DNA of 64,000 bases from Mercurialis annua. Lineage: Eukaryota; Streptophyta; Magnoliopsida; Malpighiales; Euphorbiaceae. Below are positions 57,442 to 64,000 of the stretch, one piece after another (the stretch's first letter is position 1; the number at the start of each line of letters is the position of its first letter). Below the pieces are notes generated by a model. That model was not told where the DNA came from. It saw nothing but the letters and a program-made list of their open reading frames with translations, and searched no databases. Location of the stretch: contig NC_065577.1 of assembly GCF_937616625.2 (NCBI RefSeq), positions 682,001-746,000 on the forward strand. The letters are read 5' to 3'. The translations under genes and the position numbers were made by a program.

Positions 57442-57823
57442 TTATATTTATATTATTATTATTTTTAAATTAAACTTCTATAAAATTTGCATTTTTTAGT
57501 ATCAATTATACCATAAATGATGTCTATTGTCACAAATTTGCATGTTCTCCTCCCGCCCCCTTCACATATGTGATAATTTAAACTTTCGTCCCTTTTATTT
57601 GAAAATACCGTTTGATTTTAAATAAAAAGGACGAAAGTGTAAATTATGACATATGTAAAGGGTCTCCAATTAATTTGCTTTACTTTTTGATTCGATTTAC
57701 TTTTATTAACAGAATGCATGTAATAATAAATATAATTGGCGAAAATACATACAAGTCCAACCGTATACCAAAAAGCAAATATGTATATTAACTTTAGATT
57801 TTAATTTGACATGAATATAAATA

Positions 57824-58107
57824 GGCTTAAATGCATTTAAAAAACACCAATTTTCGCGTGTTTTTTGTATTTAACATGAACTTTTAATTTCGGAATACAC
57901 ATAAATGAACTTTCAAAATTTTACAATATTGACACCAACACCATGCACCATTTTGGATATAAAATGATACCCGTTTTGAATGAAAAAAACGCAAGCGTGA
58001 TATATAATTGCAAAATTGGAAAGTTTATGTTAAATATGCAAAAATTAAAAGTTCATGTTAAATATCAAAAACATGCGAAAGTTTGTGGTTTTTGATGCGT
58101 TTAAACC
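57824..58107. mobile_element. Mutator-like MITE in array copy 1
   Basis: 284 bp. Ends GGCTTAAATGC and the inverse GCGTTTAAACC; perfect 9-bp duplication ATATAAATA at 57815-57823 and 58108-58116. Its absence from array copies 2 and 3 confirms the borders. Confidence 0.88.
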
Positions 58108-58316
58108 ATATAAATATTATGCATGAATTGATTTGTTTGTTATTTTATAGGTATTTATTGGACAATTGCAGTCGTTATTGTTCTCGAGGGGAATTATAAC
58201 AAAAACATTATTAGATCCTAAATAAGGGCTAAACAAATTTTAGTGAACTTATTATTTGCGAAGAGGTTTGATTTAGGTTTGATGACATTCAAGCAGATAA
58301 ATGAATATAAATATTA

Positions 58317-58820
58317 GGCCTAATCACTCAAAAACCCCTCACCTTTAAACTTTTTTTCAATTCCACCCCGACGTTGAAAATTTGTCAATTTTACCCACTT
58401 TTGAATTTTCCGTTTTCAATTGTACCCCAATATTTTAATTTTTGTTAATTTTTTTACTTAAATGATGAAATCATTCAATTAATTAAGTATAAACATGAAA
58501 TTAAATTCTTTTTTCTTCAAAAAAGTACAAATAAGTCCTTTATTTTTAAAAACTAACTAAAAACCATAATCAAATTAACACTAATTTAAATTCTTAATTA
58601 ATTTAACTAAATTTAAATAAATTTTAAAAATATACAATTAATGTATGCGAGACATGGAGAATGTTTTAAACAAATTTCCAAACGCAAAAGACGTTAATTT
58701 AATTTTTCAGGGTACAATTAAAACACAAAAATGCAAAATAGGGTAAAATTGACAAATTTTCAACGTCAGGGTATGATTGAAAAGGGGCTAAAAGGTCGGG
58801 GTTTTTTAAGACATTAAGCC
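58317..58820. mobile_element. Mutator-like MITE in array copy 1
   Basis: 504 bp. Ends GGCCTAATCAC and ACATTAAGCC; perfect 9-bp duplication TAAATATTA at 58308-58316 and 58821-58829. Copy 2 of the array shows the empty site, near 60023-60035. Confidence 0.88.
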
Positions 58821-61225
58821 TAAATATTATATATAAATTGTTTTGTTTATTATTTTATAGGTATTTGTTAGAAAACTGTAGTTATTGTTGTTCTCGAAGA
58901 GAATTATAATAAAACTATTTTAAATCCTGAAAAATGCCTAAATTCTCGAGTCAAGTTTTAATCATTTCATTCTATATGAAAGGGCTTAATTTAGGTTTGA
59001 TGAAATTCAAACATATGAATTAATGGTTAATAGAGCATGAGATTGATATCCAAAAAGCTTAGAGATACTTGGATATTTTATCAATAATCACAAAGAGGCA
59101 TTAATTTAAACTAAATTTCTTTTAAATAGGTTTAATACATTTTTTATGTTTTTGAATTTTAAAATTTTGTTCACTTATACATCGTGAATTTCATTTACAC
59201 CTTAATTTTATGATTTTAGATGTAAAAAATATGTTAAGTTTAGTATATAAATACAAAACCATCTTTTCAAATTGTGAAAGACTGGGAGGAAAAGATATGA
59301 GGAATCAACAAAAATGCAGTTTATGCCCTAATTAAAAATGGACCTATTATATGTATTCTACAATACTATAAGAATTTTGGGAGTCTAAAGGCCGAGGTGA
59401 ATTTAAATGTAGTTTAAGTTATATTTTTTTGTCCATTTGAATTGTCGAATTCAATTTAGTTGAATTCTTTATTCTATTTTAGAGCATAAGTTGTATGCTA
59501 TATAAGTAGTATAAATTATACCGTAAATGATATATATTGTCGCAAATTTGCATGTCCTCCTCCCGCCCCCTTCACATATGTGATAATTTAAACTTTTGTT
59601 CCTTCTATTTGAACCTATCGTTTGATTTTCAAATAAGAAGGACGAAAGTATAAATTATGATATATGTGAGGAAAATTTGAGTAATTTGCTTTACTTTTTT
59701 TGATTTGATTTATTTTTATTAATATAATGCATGTGATTATGAATATACTTGGAGGAAATACATCAGAAGCCCAACCATATAACAAAAAACAAGTATGTAT
59801 ATTAATTTTAGATTTTTATTTGAGATGGATATAAATATTCTGCATTAATTGATTTGTTTGTTATTTTGTAAATATTTGTTGGTTGCAGTTGTTATTGTTC
59901 TCGATGGTAAACATAAAAAACATATTAGATCTTAAACAATGGCTAAATTCTTGAACTAAATTTTAGTGAATTCATTCTTTGCGAAGAGGCTTGATTTAGT
60001 TTTGATGAAATTCAAGTAGATGGGTGAATATAAATATTATGTATGAATTGATTTGTTTGTTATTTTATAGGTACTTAATGGGCAATTGCGGTCGTTGTTA
60101 TTTTCGAGGAGGTTTATAACAAAAATATTTTAGATCCTAAACAATAGCTAAATTCTCGAGCCAAGTTTTAGTGAACTTGTTCTCTGTGAAAAGACTTGAT
60201 TTAGGTTTGATGAAATTTAAGGAGATGAATGAATAGTTAATAGGGCATGAAATTGATATCCAAAAAGTTTAGAGATACTTTGATATCTTATCAATAATCA
60301 CAAAGAGGTAGTAATTTAAACTAAATTTATTTTAAACAAGTTCAATATATTTTTTATATTTTTGAATTTTAAAATTTTGGTCACCTATACATCGCGGCTT
60401 TTATTTACACCTTAATTTTATGATTTTAAATGTAAAAAATATGTTAAGTTTAGTGTATAAATACAAAACCGTCTTTTCATATTGTGAAAGACTGGGAGTA
60501 AAAGATAGGAGGAATCAACAAAAATGAAGTTTATGTCCTAATTAAAAAAGGACCTATTATAGGTATTCTACAAAACTATAAGAATTTTGAGAGTCTAAAG
60601 GCCAATGTAAATTTAAATGTAGTTTATGTTATATTTTTTTTTTCATTTGAATTATCGGATTCAATTTAGTTGAAATCTTTATTCTATTTTAGAGCATAAG
60701 TTGTATATATATAGTTAGTATAAATTATACCATAAATGATATTTATTGTCGCAAATTTGCATGTCCTCCTCCCGCCCCCCTTCACATATATAACAATTTA
60801 GACTTTCGTCCATTCTCTTTGAAATATCGTTTGATTTTCAAATAAGAATGACGAAAGTGTATATTACGACATATGTGAGGGGGCTCTGAGTCATTTGCTT
60901 TATTTTTTTTATTTGATTTATTTTTATTAACATAATGCATGTAATTATGAATATATTTGGCGGAAGTACATCACAAGCCCAACCGTATACCAAAAAGCAA
61001 GTATGTAAATCAATTTTAGGTTTTTAATTGAGATGAATATAAATATTATGCATGAATTGATTTGTTTGTTATTTTTTAGGTATTTGTTATAATATTGCAG
61101 TCGTTATTGTTCTCGAGGGTAACTATAACAAAACATATTAAATCTTAAATAATGATAGTCAAATACAATTTAGTTGAAATCTTTATTCTATTTTATTGCA
61201 TAAGTTGTATACTTTATAGTTGTTT

Positions 61226-62298
61226 ACGACGAAATATTATTGTTATATTTGTATACTTTTACAATGAGATTGATTCAGGAAATATAAACCATAGAAAAGA
61301 GAAAAATAAGGCAGAACTTTATGTTTATTGATCGAAGGAATGAGAACTAAAATTTGAGCCGATGAAGAAACATGCTTTTGGATTATGAACAATGGCAGAG
61401 CCACTTCCAAGCGGGGAGGGGCGGTTGTCCCGGTCGTAATTGGACAGAGATATGATTTTTAAGCCCACATTTTGCTTAAAGATCTGGGATAATAATTATT
61501 GTTTGTGCTTCTTTAAGACTAATTGATAATACATGATAAGTGCTTGCATTATTGTTTTGAAATTCATGTTTTTGTAGCTGTATTAGTGAACAATGATCTT
61601 ATTTTGTGGTTGGCTTGAAAACCTAACAATTTTCTCCCTTTTCCTTCTACAGAAGATAGAAAAACTTGATCAATTTTTTTTGAATACTCCCAGATATGAC
61701 ATCCCAGTTTTTGGTTTACTACCAAAAACATTAAAGATCATTCTTTTGTAAGTTTATTGTCTCTTTTCTTCAATGTAGAAAAATCAGCGTGGTTCCAAAA
61801 CGGAGCAAAAAGGCAAAAAAATCGGCTTCTACTAGCTCGCACTCTCAGGTAATTCTTGCATCTATGTAAATATGTTTGCGTATTCAAATTTTTTCATGTA
61901 TGGAGTATAGTTTGGGGGCGGTGTAAGTGAGTCACTATTGTTCTAGTGATGTAAGAAAAAATGGTTGGAAATCTATTGGCATGTCAAATATTATCTTTAC
62001 GATGGTTTTTAGTCCCTCCCCTTGTTTGAAATTCTTGACTTGTCATCTTTCAAGATAGGAAAAGAAGTAGAACGGAAAAAAAAATCTCACATTGAAGTAA
62101 ATTTTTCTCGAGTGGAATTCCAAATCCCACTTGGAAACCAAATCCTGTCTGGATATGAATTCCATGCCCTTTTCCCCTGATAAAAAGAAACAGAACAACT
62201 GTAGAATTATCCAAGGAACAATATTATCTTTTGCCATTAGAAAAAAAAATAGAAGTTTATTTTTCTAGGGTTTCTAGCTATTGAAGCTTCGATCGATC
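61226..62298. other. Region before the cystatin-like pseudogene
   Basis: No complete gene. Two stretches bounded by AG and GT (61654-61750 and 61780-61850, the second Lys/Ser-rich) could be lost exons but match nothing I recognise. Confidence 0.4.
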
Positions 62299-63426
62299 AT
62301 GGCTACTCTATGAAATATCGACTTGGCGGCCTTTGAATCAGTTTTATTGAAGGCAAACATTCATGCTGATGATGAAGGTCATGTGCATGACGTCGCCACT
62401 CCCATTTGCCCCTCGCGGAAGCAAAACGAATCACTTTTGCACAAGCGAAAGTCTGAGTCTGAAACTGAGGACGAGGAAGAAGAAGAGGAATATGAATGTG
62501 AGAACGAGGACGAGGAAGAAGAAGACGAAGACGAAGAGGATGACGAGGATTACAGTGATACTGTCGATGAGCTCCCAGATTATGGTGATTATGAAGGCAG
62601 CGAACAACAACAAATTGACTTGAAGATTTATAGGAAAACCCTAGATGAATCTGAGGTAACCGATAATCCTTAGGCTATGTTTGGTTCATGAAATAGTACA
62701 ATGCTAAAATAGCAATTTCGTAATTTATGGAATTGTTATTCTATGGAGCTACTATAAAAAAAAATCAAAGAATGTTAGGCATGTTTGGTTAATAGAATGA
62801 AATAACACGGAATGAAATAGCTATTAGATACCTTATACGGAATAACTATTCTCTTCCGAATCTATTCCATATTTCATGACCAAACATAGCCTTAATCTTC
62901 TCCTTTTGCTTATAATGAATATTTATACTCTGTTTAGGTTAGATATTCCAATTCTTAATTATTCATTGTGTGTATTTATTCAGGGGTTTGAGATGGGAGA
63001 GCCTCTAAGAGGGAAGTTCTATATTGGTCAGATGAGAAAGGTCGATCTTGATGATCCAAAAGATTTCTACGGCAAGGACTGCAGGAAGGTTGTTTTGTAT
63101 GCAATTAAGCAACAGAATAAGTAGAAGGTTAGAATTTACAGTTTTATGTAATTACAAGTGTTTATTTTCGTTTATAATTCGTATAACGACATGAATTTTT
63201 TTAACAAATTGTTTTGTTTCTTCCACATAAATCATTTAGGATGCAAATTTGGAGTTTGTGAAAGTGACTAAGTCAAACAGAGTTGCACATTCTATGTATT
63301 ATGCTACTTTTTTGGCTAGAAATAAGACTAGCGGTGAAGCCAACACTTATCAAAGCAGGGTTTTTCGCTCTATAGTCAATGCTAAGACTGAGGTTGAGCT
63401 GTTTAGGCTTGAAAAAGAAATTGCAG
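62299..63426 (+). pseudogene. Cystatin-like protein gene with two in-frame stops
   Basis: Exons 62299-62655, 62984-63127 and 63240-63426 join in phase 0 with good GT-AG borders. The ATG at 62299 is followed by an in-frame TGA at codon 5. The frame then stays open: AAFESVLLKANIHADDEG, a strongly acidic tract of about 45 residues (Glu/Asp-rich, about residues 55-100), and DLKIYRKTLDESE. Exon 2 gives GFEMGEPLRGKFYIGQM and DFYGKDCRKVVLYAIKQQNK, then a TAG two codons before its donor (63122-63124). Exon 3 gives NLEFVKVTKSNRVAHSMYYA and TFLARNKTSG, which resembles the cystatin/monellin fold of plant multi-copy cystatin-like proteins. After 63426 the frame continues for ~110 bp into unrelated Gly/Ala-rich sequence. 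Family assignment is by resemblance and moderate; the two stops are directly visible. Confidence 0.6.
62673..62891. mobile_element. Tourist-like MITE in intron 1 of the cystatin-like pseudogene
   Basis: 219 bp. GGCTATGTTTGGTTCATGAA and TTTCATGACCAAACATAGCC are inverted; target duplication TTA at 62670-62672 and 62892-62894, typical of PIF/Harbinger. An internal GGCATGTTTGGTTAATAGAA suggests a partial second end. Confidence 0.85.
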
Positions 63427-63544
63427 GTACTTATGTTCTTAGATTCTTGAAAGTAATTAATTACAGCGGGCCACTGTTCGATGGTGGACGGAGTGTCGAC
63501 GGTGGAGCGATTTCAACGGCGGCGGCAGTTTCCGGTTGATTAGT

Positions 63545-64000
63545 TTTAGGTGTTTAATTAGTATAAATAGATTTAATTAGAATTTTAATTATGTTTAATT
63601 AGTATTAAATTAAAATTTATTAGAATTAATTTTTTTAATTAGGTAATCCACTCTCTTTTTTTTGTCAGAAGGGTGAATTTGAGCCGGTTTTGCTAAGTTG
63701 CGGGTTAAAATGATCCGGTTTTGCTAAGTTGCGGGTTAAATTGTACTAAAATCGTCCAAATTGACTTATTTGATATTTCGTGCCAAGTGGAGGGGTGAAT
63801 TGATCCTTTGTTCAATACTTATTAATTACAAATTTATATAGAAATTTATATAGAGTTATTACAACATATATTAATGACAAATAAACTAAGACACATTATA
63901 GGAAAACAACAATTGATATAAAATATCAAATTACAAATGACTATAGACTATTGCGATAAAAGATGACACAAGTCTTCGATTTTACATTAATTTGAAAGAA
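63545..64000. other. AT-rich DNA at the right edge
   Basis: No gene. A foldback-type repeat with a GGGTGAATTTGAGCC start (63670) is partly present and includes a small tandem duplication. Confidence 0.45.
63684..63740. repeat. Tandem 31-bp duplication
   Basis: CCGGTTTTGCTAAGTTGCGG occurs at 63684 and again at 63715. Confidence 0.9.

Larger units (their letters stand above)
57510..61225. repeat. Tandem array, unit ~1.2 kb, three copies
   Basis: Copies start with TACCRTAAATGAT at 57510, 59519 and 60728. Copy 2 is 1209 bp. Copy 1 equals that length once two MITEs (57824-58107, 58317-58820) and their duplications are subtracted. Copy 3 ends near 61225 after an internal deletion. Each unit has a foldback (ACTTTCGTCC...GGACGAAAGT within CTTCACATATGTG-type flanks) and two ~190-bp subrepeats starting near ATTGATTTGTTTGTTATTTT. 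No coding frame. Confidence 0.85.

Noticed and set aside
61654..61850. Possible exons upstream of the cystatin-like pseudogene
   Set aside because: AG/GT borders exist, but the peptides match nothing I recognise and do not connect in phase to a start codon.
62431..62613. Minus-strand hydrophobic frame resembling a membrane protein
   Set aside because: It is the shadow of the acidic tract of the cystatin-like frame on the other strand.

Overview
The window is nuclear DNA from a flowering plant, almost certainly a eudicot. It is AT-rich, has GT-AG introns, carries plant-only gene families and is full of plant-type transposons. The species cannot be fixed from the sequence; a rosid is plausible but this is only a guess.

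Eight gene-like loci stand among repeats. In order: (1) a plant U-box E3 ligase of the PUB25/26 type, intronless, + strand, 18943-20193; (2) a bHLH factor of the bHLH95/ZHOUPI type, three exons, - strand, 26586-29324; (3) an MBR/HIP1-like RING-H2 E3 ligase, five coding exons plus a 5'UTR exon, - strand, 35567-39891; (4) an ALP1-like domesticated PIF/Harbinger transposase, + strand, 43974-45242, followed by a broken tandem copy of its own 3' end; (5) a caffeoyl-CoA O-methyltransferase, five exons, + strand, 49573-51670; (6) cytosolic ribosomal protein S16, intronless, - strand, 54529-54987; (7) a cystatin-like gene with correct splice phases but two in-frame stops, + strand, 62299-63426. The eighth, at the left edge (1-1434), is the gag/protease part of a Copia retrotransposon that runs off the window. 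The host genes show no functional cluster; they look like an ordinary gene neighbourhood.

The repeat fraction is the more informative part. A complete Copia element (4848-10013) has identical 338-bp LTRs, a perfect 5-bp target duplication, an intact 1460-codon gag-pol and unusual TA...TA LTR ends, and it sits inside an older tRNA-type SINE. At least nine foldback elements have 9-10-bp target duplications, as expected of Mutator-like MITEs, and several share a GGYTTAAT-like terminus; they are nested in each other, in introns and in a tandem array. A 2.4-kb hAT-like element (23537-25938), two SINEs with clean target duplications, two LINE RNase H remnants, Tourist-like MITEs, a three-copy tandem array with a ~1.2-kb unit (57510-61225) and several small tandem duplications make up most of the rest.

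I found no CRISPR array, rRNA, tRNA gene, organellar insert or clearly novel multi-gene system. All coordinates were read by eye; exon joins were checked for GT/AG and for phase.
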